Origin: Caldicellulosiruptor naganoensis
GTDB lineage: Bacteria > Bacillota > Thermoanaerobacteria > Caldicellulosiruptorales > Caldicellulosiruptoraceae
Length of the DNA: 64,000 nucleotides
Assembly (NCBI RefSeq): GCF_026914285.1
Contig: NZ_CP113864.1
Coordinates: forward strand, 2,232,501 to 2,296,500
Reading direction: 5' to 3'
This document shows positions 36,655 through 45,592 of this stretch, in pieces; position 1 is the stretch's first letter; the number at the start of each line of letters is the position of its first letter. The translations under genes and the position numbers were made by a program. A model generated the notes under the pieces. That model worked only from the letters and a program-made list of their open reading frames with translations, had not been told where the DNA came from and searched no databases.

Positions 36655-39101
36655 TTAAAATCTTTTTAGCCTCAGAGCGTTTGAAACCACAGAGACTGAA
36701 GAAAACGCCATAGCAAAAGCCGCTATAATTGGATTCAAAAGTGGTCCACCAAATATGTGTAAAACCCCTGCCGCAATCGGAATGCCCAATGCGTTGTAGA
36801 AAAATGCCCAGAATAGATTCTGTTTGATGTTCTGTATTGTCTTTTTGCTAAGCAGTATTGCATTACAACGTCCAATATATCATTTCTCATAAGAACCACA
36901 TCAGCAGCTTCTGCTGCAACATCTGTTCCAGACCCAATTGCTATACCAACATCAGCTTGAGCTAAAGCTGGTGCGTCGTTTATCCCATCGCCCACCATCG
37001 AAACTTTTTACCTTCTCCCTGAAGTTTTTTCACTTCATTTGCCTTGTCCTGTGGCAAGACCTCCGTTAAAACCCTATCTATTCCAACCTGCTTTGCAATT
37101 GCTTTTGCTGTTTTTCTATTATCCCCTGTAATCATTGCAACGTTAATACCCATTTTATGCAAAAGCTCAATTGCCCGCTTAGCATCTGGCTTTACCACAT
37201 CTGATACTGCTATTATGCCAGCAAACTTTCCATTCTGCGCTACAAACATAGGTGTCTTTGCCTGCTGTGAAAGCTTTTCTACATCAAGTAAGAAATCTAT
37301 CTCAATCCCTTTATCTTTCATAAGTTTTTCATTACCAACAAGAATTGTTTGCCCATCTACCACTGCCTCTATTCCATGCCCTGAAATTGCTTCAAACTGA
37401 CTTGCTTCAAAAAGTTGCAGATTCTTTTCCTTTGCTGCAGCAACTATTGCTTCACCTAAAGGATGTTCAGAGAGCCTTTCTGCTGACGCTACTATTTGCA
37501 ACAGTCTTTCGCTTTCCCACCCATTTGCCGGAATTATGTCAGTCACTTTTGGTTTTCCTTCAGTGATTGTTCCTGTTTTGTCGAAGACAACTGTTGTGAT
37601 CTTGTGCAAGATTTCTAACGCCTCACCACTTTTTATCAAAATCCCATGTTCTGCACCTTTTCCTGTACCAACCATGATAGCAGTTGGTGTTGCAAGACCC
37701 AAAGCGCACGGGCATGCGATAACTAAGACGGTAATAAATATTCTCAAAGCGAAAATAAATGAATTGTCAACAAAGTACCACGCAAGGGCTGAGATTGTAG
37801 CAATGAGAATAACAACTGGTACAAAATACCCTGAGATTACATCTGCCAACCTTGCGATTGGTGCTTTAGCGCTTTGAGCGTCCTCAACCAGCTTGATAAT
37901 CTGTGCAATGACTGTATTCTTGCCAACCTTTGTAGCTTTTATCTTTAGCGTACCATTTTTGTTTATTGTAGCGCCAATAACCTTGCTGCCAGGTGTTTTT
38001 TCAACAGGGATGCTCTCCCCTGTTAGCATTGACTCATCAACAAAGCTTCTACCTTCAATTACTTCCCCATCAACGGGAATCTTTTCACCCGGTCTCACTA
38101 AAATTATATCCCCGACTTCAACTTCTTCTATTGGAATAACTATTTCATTTCCCCCTTGAATAACTGTTGCAGTCTTTGGCGCAAGCTCCATTAATTTTTT
38201 TATAGCCTCAGAAGCTTTACCTTTAGAAACTGCTTCTAAGTATTTGCCAAGTAAGACAAGGGCTATAATTACACCTGCAGTCTCAAAATACATCTCCTTT
38301 ACATACTGGTAGTTACCCATTGCAATTTGGTATATAGCAAAAAGACCATAAAAAAAAGCAGCTCCTGTCCCAACTGCAATTAATGAGTCCATGTTGGGCT
38401 GCAGCTTTAAAAGCCTGCTAAAGCCTACCGTGTAGAACTTATATCCTGCAATGACAATTGGAATTTCCAATATTGCCTGTACAAGCGCAAAATTCAAAGG
38501 ATGTTTTTCTGGCAGAATTATCTCTGGCAGCGAAACTCCCACCACATGTGCCATAGCAATCAATAAAAGTGGAACTGCAAATACACTTGCAATGACAAAC
38601 CTTCTTAAAAAGACTATTTATCTCCTTTTGTTTTCGCTCTTGATGCAAATCTTCATAGGATGTCTTCTCAATCTCAAGTGGCGTATATCCGGCTTTTATT
38701 ATCGCATTTTTTATTTCAGACAGTCTTACCTGAGATGAATCATACACAACTCTTGCTTTTTCACTTGCAAGGTTAACACTTACATCTTTTATTCCACTGA
38801 GTTTTGAAATTGATTTTTCGATTGCTCTTGCACATGAAGCACATGTCATGCCTGAAATAGGAATGGTTACTTCTCTAATAGTTTCCTCAACATCATCCAA
38901 AACACCATATCCAGCTCTTTCAACAGCTTCTTTGATCTTTTCAATGCTGGCTTTGCTCTCATCAAACTCAACAATAAGTTTCTCAGTGGCAAAGTTAACC
39001 GACGCATTACTTACTCCTTCTACTTTGCTAACACTTTTTTCAATCGCCCTTGCACACGAAGCACATGTCATACCTGTTACATTCAAAGTTTTTTTCTCCA
39101 C
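36655..39101 (-). pseudogene. copA: Copper-exporting P-type ATPase CopA, three frame slips
   Basis: Two N-terminal metal domains (both with GMTCASCARAIEKS), eight membrane segments with the CPC site [14 protein letters not shown], the phosphorylation site [24 protein letters not shown], and the hinge [13 protein letters not shown], ending in NALRLKRF. This is the normal length of about 815 residues. The frame slips near 38610, 37003 (AAAAA before the hinge) and 36867; each is fixed by one added A, so these are probably sequence errors. It starts at GTG 39101 after AGAGGGTG. Confidence 0.9.
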
Positions 39102-39141
39102 ATGTAACACCCTCTTTTTTAGCATTTGCCAATACAATTTT

Positions 39142-39169
39142 ATTATACTCTACTATTTCTATATGTCAA
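39142..39169 (-). promoter_or_regulatory. copA promoter with an inverted repeat
   Basis: Minus strand TTGACA (39169-39164), 16 bases, TATAAT (39147-39142). CTACT...AGTAG arms flank the -35 and spacer (about 39150-39173), a plausible repressor site for copper control. No CsoR or CopY gene is nearby. Confidence 0.6.
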
Positions 39170-39254
39170 GTAGGAATTATTTAAAAAATAATTTGTCTTT
39201 CGGTTTTATTATACCCAACTACTAAAAAATACTATCAGCTCTCTTTGCTTATCA

Positions 39255-39677
39255 TCACCATCCTCCGTGGTGCCTGAAGCAGTGTCCTCTTCCTTTCCCT
39301 CTGTGACATACAACATGAGAAGAGTGGCATTCTGGACACTCATCCTTTTCTGATTCAAAAACTTTACCGCAATTTAAGCAAGTATACTTGCAATTCCCAA
39401 AAACGTAGTTACCACCTTCAATTCTGATAGCTTTGCCGTTGACCAAAGCATCGGCAATTTTTTTTCTCGCCTCTTCTAATATGAGCTGAAACGTCTGACG
39501 AGAAACCTGCATTTTTTGTGCACATTCTTCCTGCATGAGCCCTTCTAAGTCTTTAAGTCTTATTGCTTCAAGCTCCTCTACTTTTAAAACCACTTCATCA
39601 TTTGAACCTTCTTTTGGTGAAAAGTAATTGAACCTTGGCAGAAATTCTACTCTTCTGCATCTTATTGGTCGTGGCAA
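39255..39677 (-). CDS. DUF134 helix-turn-helix protein
   Basis: 140 residues: [16 protein letters not shown], a sigma-70-region-4-like helix-turn-helix ([21 protein letters not shown]) and a C-terminal zinc ribbon ([18 protein letters not shown]). DUF134 genes usually accompany NifX/NifB-like and Mrp genes, as here, and are thought to be regulators. It starts at TTG 39677 after AAAAGGAGG. The His-rich tail (CFRHHGGW) could bind metal. Confidence 0.9.
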   Translation of the reverse strand: MPRPIRCRRVEFLPRFNYFSPKEGSNDEVVLKVEELEAIRLKDLEGLMQEECAQKMQVSRQTFQLILEEARKKIADALVNGKAIRIEGGNYVFGNCKYTCLNCGKVFESEKDECPECHSSHVVCHRGKGRGHCFRHHGGW

Positions 39678-39708
39678 GTCAAATGCCTCCTTTTCTCAAA
39701 TTATTATG

Positions 39709-39736
39709 AACAAAAAGGCAGGATCTTAACCCTGCC
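39709..39736 (-). terminator. Terminator after the NifX-like gene
   Basis: On the minus strand GGCAGG (39736-39731) pairs with CCTGCC (39722-39717), and TTTTTGTT follows. It separates the NifX-like gene from DUF134. Confidence 0.65.
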
Positions 39737-39851
39737 CCTCAATACTGGTTATTTCAACATTGTTTTTCTAAATTAGATTATAACACACATCAAAAAAGCA
39801 AGGCTACTCAAATCTCTATATTCAAAAAATCAAATTTATACTTTCCAGTAT

Positions 39852-40244
39852 TTAGATTTTATTATGGAGTGAATGTCCATGTGAATGATGATGCAGTCCC
39901 TCTTCATGCTCATGGATCTCATTTGCAAGTGCTTCATTTGATTTTAGCTCACCTTTTAATAGCTTTTCAACTGCTTCATCTGGAGAACCTAAAACACCGA
40001 TGAAATACTTAATGCCAAGACTATCGAATATATATCTTGCCCTCTCGCCAATTGAGCCTGCAATTACAACATCTGCTCCTTTTTGTTTTATAAACTTTGC
40101 AAAAAGCCCAGCCCTGTGCTCTGGCATGTCAAAATATTCCTTATTTACAATAGCACCATTTTCAACTGTATATATGCAAACTTTTTCGCTGCCACCAAAA
40201 TGGGGGCTTATTTTGTCACCTATTAGCATAACTGCTATTTTCAT
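39852..40244 (-). CDS. NifX/NifB-domain (dinitrogenase iron-molybdenum cofactor) family protein
   Basis: 130 residues with the family pattern: MLIGDKISPHFGGSEKVCIY, then DVVIAGSIGERARYIFDSLGI, and LGSPDEAVEKLL. The last 20 residues are rich in His (HEHEEGLHHHSHGHSLHNK), a likely metal-binding tail. There is no nitrogenase here; small members next to Mrp ATPases are associated with iron-sulfur or metal cofactor handling. It overlaps the Fur-like gene by 29 bases. Confidence 0.88.
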   Translation of the reverse strand: MKIAVMLIGDKISPHFGGSEKVCIYTVENGAIVNKEYFDMPEHRAGLFAKFIKQKGADVVIAGSIGERARYIFDSLGIKYFIGVLGSPDEAVEKLLKGELKSNEALANEIHEHEEGLHHHSHGHSLHNKI

Positions 40245-40698
40245 TGTTTATCTCCTCCTTTTTTAAACTCAATGGATTTGAACTTTTGGACAGCAAGCAA
40301 TTTTTGCAAACCCCGTGAAATTCGTACAATACAAATTTTGAATCAAAATTATACAATTTTTTTATCTCTCTTTTAATCTTCTCAAGCTTTTTGTTGCCCA
40401 GTTTTAGCCAGAATCTCTGATTACATATATCACATACAAAGAAGGTTAAATTCAAGATCTTATTGGACCTGTCACCGATACAGGCAATGTATTTATCATT
40501 GGCTACATCAAATGCTACTATTAATCCTTTTTTCTCTAATCTGGTTATACCTCTATAGATAGTGCTCAAACTTGCAAAGCTCATTAGTTTTTTAACCAGG
40601 TCTTCTTTTTTTGCAATGTTGCTACTTTCTTTTAAATTGTCAAGTATCATTTCACATATTTGATTATTTCTTAAAACCCTCTTTTTATACACCACCAT
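40216..40698 (-). CDS. Fur-family metal-responsive regulator
   Basis: 160 residues with a winged-helix N-terminal half (LVKKLMSFASLSTIYRGITRLEKKGLIV) and a C-terminal half with two CxxC pairs (CDICNQRF and CKNCLLSK) for structural zinc. The usual HHHDH metal site of Fur is poorly kept, so the sensed metal is unclear. It is co-encoded with the NifX-like gene and could bind the palindromes upstream of the Mrp and DUF5320 genes. Confidence 0.78.
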   Translation of the reverse strand: MVVYKKRVLRNNQICEMILDNLKESSNIAKKEDLVKKLMSFASLSTIYRGITRLEKKGLIVAFDVANDKYIACIGDRSNKILNLTFFVCDICNQRFWLKLGNKKLEKIKREIKKLYNFDSKFVLYEFHGVCKNCLLSKSSNPLSLKKEEINNENSSYANR

Positions 40699-40819
40699 AT
40701 CATTTCACCATATTTTGAAACTGAAGCTCATTCTTTTTCAATCTACACCTAAAAAGCTATTTTAGGGGGGCACGAGAATTTACTTTTTTGAAAGCCCCCC
40801 TTCAAAGCAATTTTAGCTT

Positions 40820-41059
40820 TTACTCTTGTTTTTGTTCTTTTGAAAGAAGCCTGTCAATTAGTTTTAACCTTTGCTCTAAAATCTGCTTTTCATACTCCAA
40901 AGCTTCTTTAGCAAAAGGAACGTCACTTGAAGTGCTCAAATACAGCCATTTGCAAATTCCAAGACCTCTGCCAAAACCAAAACCGCCGCCAAAACCTCTT
41001 CCAAAGCCTCTTGCAAATCCTCTTCCTGCCCATGCAGGTCCAAAACCCCAAGGCATCAT
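40820..41059 (-). CDS. DUF5320 Gly/Arg-rich small protein
   Basis: 79 residues: a Gly-Phe-Arg-rich N-terminus (GFARGFGRGFGGGFGFGRGLG), then a short coiled-coil (KEALEYEKQILEQRLKLIDRLL). DUF5320 proteins commonly sit beside NifX-like and Mrp genes. GGAGGTG precedes the ATG. The promoter has TTGACA, 16 bases, TATAAT and carries two copies of a palindromic operator. Confidence 0.8.
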   Translation of the reverse strand: MMPWGFGPAWAGRGFARGFGRGFGGGFGFGRGLGICKWLYLSTSSDVPFAKEALEYEKQILEQRLKLIDRLLSKEQKQE

Positions 41060-41091
41060 TTTTCACCTCCAAAACCATTTTTATTTTTATT

Positions 41092-41139
41092 ATTGGCATA
41101 TGCTAATTATAATTATACTATGTTTTTGGCATATGTCAA
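41092..41139 (-). promoter_or_regulatory. Promoter and two operators upstream of DUF5320
   Basis: Palindromes ATTGGCATATGCTAAT (41092-41107) and TTGGCATATGTCAA (41126-41139) bracket the promoter. On the minus strand TTGACA is part of the second palindrome, followed by 16 bases and TATAAT. A repressor bound there would block both the -35 and the start site. The second site recurs upstream of the Mrp gene. Confidence 0.7.
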
Positions 41140-41261
41140 TAACTTTTTTGAAAAAATTTTACCCTTGTTTTTTCACACGGGCACTGATCAGCCAAGATAA
41201 ATAGTTTCGACGCTTAAAAAGCACTCAAGTTTTTAAAACAAAAAGCTACCTAAAAGCCCTT

Positions 41262-42050
41262 TTATTCTTCTGCAATTTCTTTCTTTAAGACCTCTATACA
41301 AGAATCCAGGTACAAATTCTTTGCCCTTTCAATTTCACCTTCATCACAAAGTTTAGTAAGTTCCGGGTCTATTGGGACCCTGCCTAAAATTTTTAAATCT
41401 AACTGCTGGGCTATGCTCTCCAGCTTGCTTTTGCCAAAGATATCAATTTCTTTTCCGCAATGAGGACATATTGCATAGCTCATATTCTCTACAATTCCTA
41501 CAATTGGTATATCCATCTGTTTTGCCATGTTATAGGCTTTTTTGACTATTAAAGATACAAGGTCTTGAGGAGATGTTACAATTATTATTCCGTCAATTGG
41601 AATCGACTGAAAAACTGTGAGAACAACATCACCCGTACCAGGTGGCATGTCAATAAGAAGATAGTCCAGTACACCCCAGCCAACTTCTGTCCAAAACTGT
41701 TCTATTGTTTTTGCAATGAGCGGTCCTCTCCAAATAACAGGAGCATCCTCTTTATTTAAAAGCAGATTCATTGACATTATTCTTATATCATTATGAGTCC
41801 TCACAGGATAAATTGCTTTAGAGTCAGAATCAATCTTTGCGCCAGTTACACCAAAAATCTTTGGAATAGAAGGACCTGTAATATCAGCATCAAATACCCC
41901 TACATCAAACCCTTCTCTTCTCAGTCCCACCGCCAAAAGAGATGTAACAAGGCTTTTCCCAACTCCGCCTTTGCCACTGACAATTGCGTAAATCTTTTTA
42001 ACATCAGTAAATTCATTTTTGGGAATTGGGTGCATTACATTTTCTCTCAA
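41262..42050 (-). CDS. Mrp/NBP35-family iron-sulfur carrier ATPase
   Basis: About 262 residues with the deviant Walker A SGKGGVGKSLVTSLLA, the switch DADITGPSIPKIFG, LLIDMPPGTGDVVLT, and the cluster-binding CPHC. Mrp proteins carry and transfer 4Fe-4S clusters. The start is placed at TTG 42050 after AAGGAGAGG: the upstream ATG (42092) is only one base from the predicted -10 box, so it would not be in the transcript. Confidence 0.9.
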   Translation of the reverse strand: MRENVMHPIPKNEFTDVKKIYAIVSGKGGVGKSLVTSLLAVGLRREGFDVGVFDADITGPSIPKIFGVTGAKIDSDSKAIYPVRTHNDIRIMSMNLLLNKEDAPVIWRGPLIAKTIEQFWTEVGWGVLDYLLIDMPPGTGDVVLTVFQSIPIDGIIIVTSPQDLVSLIVKKAYNMAKQMDIPIVGIVENMSYAICPHCGKEIDIFGKSKLESIAQQLDLKILGRVPIDPELTKLCDEGEIERAKNLYLDSCIEVLKKEIAEE

Positions 42051-42100
42051 CTTAAAACCTCTCCTTATCATAAAGTTTTCTTGTTCTTTCATATTTTATA

Positions 42101-42129
42101 TTCATTTTTGGCATATGTCAATAACTTTA
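42101..42129 (-). promoter_or_regulatory. Promoter and operator upstream of the Mrp gene
   Basis: TTGGCATATGTCAA at 42108-42121 lies in a stretch (TTTTTGGCATATGTCAATAA) identical to one at 41123-41142 upstream of DUF5320. On the minus strand it contains TTGACA, 17 bases before TAAAAT. The shared site implies common control of the two genes. Confidence 0.65.
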
Positions 42130-42217
42130 AAATTTTAATGTTAATTATTTCTACAAACCGGGTACAAATATTCTTAAAGGTTATGTAAAATGTAAAGTAA
42201 ATTAGTGGAGTAAAAAA

Positions 42218-42571
42218 ATGAAAGAAAAGAATAAAGGTGTGAGCCGGAAAGAAAGAGGTATAAAGATCTTGCTTGACGATTTTGGAACAGGTTATTTATC
42301 TTTGAACTATCTAAAGCAGCTTCCAATTGACATTGTCAAGATTGATAGAAGCTTTATACAAAACATGACATATGACCAAAAAGAGCAAAAGATGGCAAAA
42401 AGCCTGATTGACCTTTCTCATATTTTAGATCTGAAAGTTGTAGCAGAAGGAATAGAAGATGAAAGACAGGCAGAACTTTTAAAGATCTTTTCCTGCGACT
42501 TTGGGCAAGGGTATCTTTTTGGAAAGCCTATGCCGAAGGAAGAGTTTTTGGAGCTTGCAAAGAGATTTTAA
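42218..42571 (+). pseudogene. C-terminal half of an EAL-domain c-di-GMP phosphodiesterase
   Basis: 117 residues covering only the second half of an EAL domain: ILLDDFGTGYLSLNYLKQL, VKIDRSF, LKVVAEGIED and GQGYLFGKPMPKEEF. The EAL motif and the first metal ligands are missing, so it cannot be an active enzyme. An ATG with GTGGAG upstream still precedes it (MKEKNKGVSRKERG), which may be chance or a residual small protein. Confidence 0.75.
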
Positions 42572-42573
42572 AA

Positions 42574-42786
42574 GTAAGAAAAAACAGTGATATTGACCTT
42601 TGCTTGATTATAGATACATCTGATAAAAGAAAGCTTGTTCAAGAAATGCTACTAAATTTAGACTACTCAAGAGATGTTGACATTATAGTGTACACGCCTG
42701 AAGAGTGGGAAAGGCTTAAAAACGACACAACAACATTTGCAAATTTAATCTACACAACAGGAGTGAAGCTTCTTGGTAGATTCTAA
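42574..42786 (+). pseudogene. C-terminal remnant of a small nucleotidyltransferase
   Basis: Directly after the EAL fragment stop, the frame reads NSDIDLCLIIDTSDKRKLVQ and continues to TTGVKLLGRF. NSDIDL is the metal-binding part of a MNT-type nucleotidyltransferase, but the GS motif before it is missing. It meets the EAL remnant within a few bases, so the spot looks like an old deletion junction. Confidence 0.6.
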
Positions 42787-43247
42787 CTGCTATTTTTAAA
42801 ATAAAGCCACATAATTATGGCATCATCAGGTGGATTTGTATAGTAGTTTTTGCGAAGGCCTGCCTCTTTGAATCCAAAGCTTTTGTAAAGCGAAATTGCA
42901 GGGATGTTTTTGCTTCTTACCTCAAGTGTAAGGCCAATTAAACCATTTTCTTTTGCATACGAGATCAGGGCACAAAGGAGTGCTTTGCCAATGCCCTGCC
43001 TTCGCTTTTCCGGGTGCACTGCAACGTTTGTAATGTGTCCTTCATCAACTATATGGTGCATGCCGGCAAAGCCCCACACTTTTGAGTCCTCTTCGTATAC
43101 AAAATAGATAGCATAATCATTTTCGATTTCTGCTAAAAAACTTTCTTTGCTCCACGGCACAGAAAAAGAAAGCTTTTCTATCTCATAAACACTGTCAACA
43201 TCTTCCTTTGTCATCCCTCTGATAATACCTTTTTGGGTCATTCTCAT
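42783..43247 (-). CDS. rimI: Ribosomal protein S18-alanine N-acetyltransferase
   Basis: 154-residue GNAT fold with HPEKRRQGIGKALLCALI, the acetyl-CoA-binding RxxGxG/A motif, and ITNVAVHPE. Its gene is the third in the order tsaE-tsaB-rimI, the usual Firmicutes arrangement, and overlaps the end of tsaB (ATGA type). The start is ATG 43247 or ATG 43241. It ends in TAG. Confidence 0.92.
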   Translation of the reverse strand: MRMTQKGIIRGMTKEDVDSVYEIEKLSFSVPWSKESFLAEIENDYAIYFVYEEDSKVWGFAGMHHIVDEGHITNVAVHPEKRRQGIGKALLCALISYAKENGLIGLTLEVRSKNIPAISLYKSFGFKEAGLRKNYYTNPPDDAIIMWLYFKNSS

Positions 43248-43900
43248 TTCCCTTCTGCATACGATTTTTTGAGGTACAGCGGGACAAGTTCAAAGTGAGA
43301 AAGTAACTTGCCTTTTTCTGCAAGTTTTTTTGCTACAATTGCCACATTTGAAGCTCTTTGATACTGCAAAAACTTTGGCGCTAATCTAAAAGATGAAAAG
43401 TCATATACATCTAACCCCTCGCCAAGAAGAATAGGGTTGTATTTTTCGGCCATTTCTTTTGCTCTATCAATATCATAAACTGAGGTTTCTTCATAAGTCA
43501 CAAGCTCTCCAGCTTCAAACCTGAAAACCCCTGCAAATACTTTCTGAGACTTTGCATCCAAAATCGGCATCAAAAAATCTGATGATGAATAAAAGTTGTA
43601 ACAAAGTGCTTCTAAAGTGTTTACACCAATGCAAGGTTTGTTTAGAGCAAAACAAAACCCTTTTATGGTTGAAACACCGATTCTGAGCCCTGTAAAAGAA
43701 CCAGGGCCTACTGAGGCCGCAAACAGGTCTATGTCAGAGATGTCAATTGAAGCATTTTTGAGTGCCATGTCAATTAAGTCAATTAACATAACAGAGTGAA
43801 CAAGCTTTGTGTTAAGAGTTATCTCTGAGACAATCTTCTCACCGTCAAGTATACAGGCACTTGCAACCTTGCCCGATGTCTCAATCCCCAAAATCTTCAT
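43244..43900 (-). CDS. tsaB: tRNA t6A biosynthesis protein TsaB
   Basis: About 218 residues with the ASKHA start MKILGIETSGKVASACIL, and SVGPGSFTGLRIGVSTIKG. TsaB scaffolds the TsaBDE complex that adds threonylcarbamoyl to A37 of ANN-decoding tRNAs. The start is set at ATG 43900 with GAAAAGG upstream. It overlaps tsaE by 20 bases. tsaD is not in the window. Confidence 0.94.
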   Translation of the reverse strand: MKILGIETSGKVASACILDGEKIVSEITLNTKLVHSVMLIDLIDMALKNASIDISDIDLFAASVGPGSFTGLRIGVSTIKGFCFALNKPCIGVNTLEALCYNFYSSSDFLMPILDAKSQKVFAGVFRFEAGELVTYEETSVYDIDRAKEMAEKYNPILLGEGLDVYDFSSFRLAPKFLQYQRASNVAIVAKKLAEKGKLLSHFELVPLYLKKSYAEGK

Positions 43901-44354
43901 CCTTTTCAACCACATCCTCTATCCTTTTGTATCTGTCTCCTATACCTTCTAAAATAATTTTTCGAACATTGCTATCAAGCTTTTCAATGACAATTCTAAG
44001 ACACTCTTTTGGATAAAGTCTTTTTAGTTTGTCTGCCCACTCTATTAAAGTTACCCCATCATTATAAAAATACTCTTCATAGCCTATATCCTCAAGTTCA
44101 TCCTCTTCTATTCTGTATATGTCAAAATGATATACCGGCAATTTTCCTTCGTAAATGTGAAATATAGTAAAGGTTGGGCTGGAAATATCGTCTATCGAAA
44201 AAGCCCTTGCAATACCTCTTACCAGAGCAGTCTTACCACTGCCAAGATCACCTTGCAACGTCACAATTGCACCTTTAAAAAGGTTTTCGCCTATTTTATA
44301 GCCAATTGAAATTGTCTCATCATATGAGTATGAAATTAGTTCTTTCATAGTCAT
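43881..44354 (-). CDS. tsaE: tRNA t6A biosynthesis ATPase TsaE
   Basis: 157 residues with the P-loop GDLGSGKTALVRGIA, ISSPTFTIFHIYEG, YHFDIYRIEEDELEDIGYEEYF and LIEWADKL, all standard for TsaE. It supplies ATP hydrolysis for the t6A cycle. First gene of tsaE-tsaB-rimI. The start is ATG 44354 or the ATG two codons later. Confidence 0.95.
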   Translation of the reverse strand: MTMKELISYSYDETISIGYKIGENLFKGAIVTLQGDLGSGKTALVRGIARAFSIDDISSPTFTIFHIYEGKLPVYHFDIYRIEEDELEDIGYEEYFYNDGVTLIEWADKLKRLYPKECLRIVIEKLDSNVRKIILEGIGDRYKRIEDVVEKDEDFGD

Positions 44355-44396
44355 TTACATCCTTTGGAAATTTTTGTTGCCATTATACTCAAAATA

Positions 44397-45563
44397 TTAT
44401 TTTCTCTTATAAACAACTTGTCCGTTTATAAGTACATATTCCACCTCAGAGAAAAGCTCAAATGGATGGCCGCTATAAATAACAATATCTGCATCCTTGC
44501 CCTCTTTTATGCTTCCTACCCTGCTGTCAACCCCTAAAATCTTTGCAGGGTTTATTGTAATTGCCTTTAAAGCTTCCAACTCGTCCATTCCACTTTTGCA
44601 AGCAAGCGCTGCGCAAAGTGTCAGGTACTTTTGCGGAATTACAGGATGGTCTGTCATGATAGCAACAAGAATGCCGTTTTTAGCTAATATTCCGGGGTTT
44701 TTAAAGTCAAGGTTTTTAAGCTCAACCTTTGACCTGTCTGTAAGGTTTGGCCCAACAATGCATGGGATGTTCTCTTCTTTCAACTCATCCACAATCAAAT
44801 ACCCATCTGTCACATGGTCCAAAGTCAGGTTAACATCAAATTCTTTTGCAATCCTGATAGCTGTAAAGATATCATCTGCCCTGTGCGCATGTGCCTTGAG
44901 CGGAATCTCTTTATTCAATACCTTAATCAAACTTTCGCTTTTCATATCAAACTCTGGTGGGTCTTTTTCCTCGTCTTTTTCTGCTTCAAGCTTTTTGTTT
45001 AAGTACTCTTTAGCTTTAAAAAGAGCTTCTCTTAAGATTGCAGCTGTTGCCATGCGTGTCTTAGGTGCTTGATTCTTTTCATGGTAAACACTTTTTGGAT
45101 TTTCACCAAACGCAACCTTCATCGCAGCCGGCTCTTTTATAACCATCTTGTCAACTCTTTTGCCATATGTTTTTATAACACAAAACTGGCCGCCAATGAC
45201 ATTTGCACTCCCAGGACCTGTTGCAACGCATGTAACCCCGCCTGCTATCGCCTCTTCAAAACTTCTGTCAAATGGATTTATAGCATCAATTGCGCGAAGA
45301 TGTGGTGTGACAGGGTCTGAGTCTTCATTGCCATCTGCTCCTTCAAAGCCAACAGAGTCTTCCCACATACCAATGTGAGAGTGTGCATCTATAAAGCCCG
45401 GAAAGACAAGTTTTCCAGTTGCATCTATAACCTCTGCACCATTTGCTGTGATTTTCTCATCAATTTTATGTATTTTACCATCTTTAATTAATATATCTCC
45501 TTTTTCGATTATCCCTTTTTCATCCATTGTAAAAATCTTTGCATTTTTAATAAGTATGTCCAT
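44397..45563 (-). CDS. Amidohydrolase-superfamily protein
   Basis: 388 residues with the urease-type barrel: FPGFIDAHSHIGMWED (HxH ligands), LKAHAHRADDIFTAIRIA, LTLDHVTDGY, and IMTDHPVIPQ. The N- and C-terminal strands form the flanking beta sandwich (GDILIKDGKIHKID, DADIVIYSGHPFEL). It belongs with imidazolonepropionase-like hydrolases; members beside t6A genes have no established substrate. Confidence 0.82.
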   Translation of the reverse strand: MDILIKNAKIFTMDEKGIIEKGDILIKDGKIHKIDEKITANGAEVIDATGKLVFPGFIDAHSHIGMWEDSVGFEGADGNEDSDPVTPHLRAIDAINPFDRSFEEAIAGGVTCVATGPGSANVIGGQFCVIKTYGKRVDKMVIKEPAAMKVAFGENPKSVYHEKNQAPKTRMATAAILREALFKAKEYLNKKLEAEKDEEKDPPEFDMKSESLIKVLNKEIPLKAHAHRADDIFTAIRIAKEFDVNLTLDHVTDGYLIVDELKEENIPCIVGPNLTDRSKVELKNLDFKNPGILAKNGILVAIMTDHPVIPQKYLTLCAALACKSGMDELEALKAITINPAKILGVDSRVGSIKEGKDADIVIYSGHPFELFSEVEYVLINGQVVYKRK

Positions 45564-45592
45564 CTATGTACCTCATCCTTTTCTATTTTATC

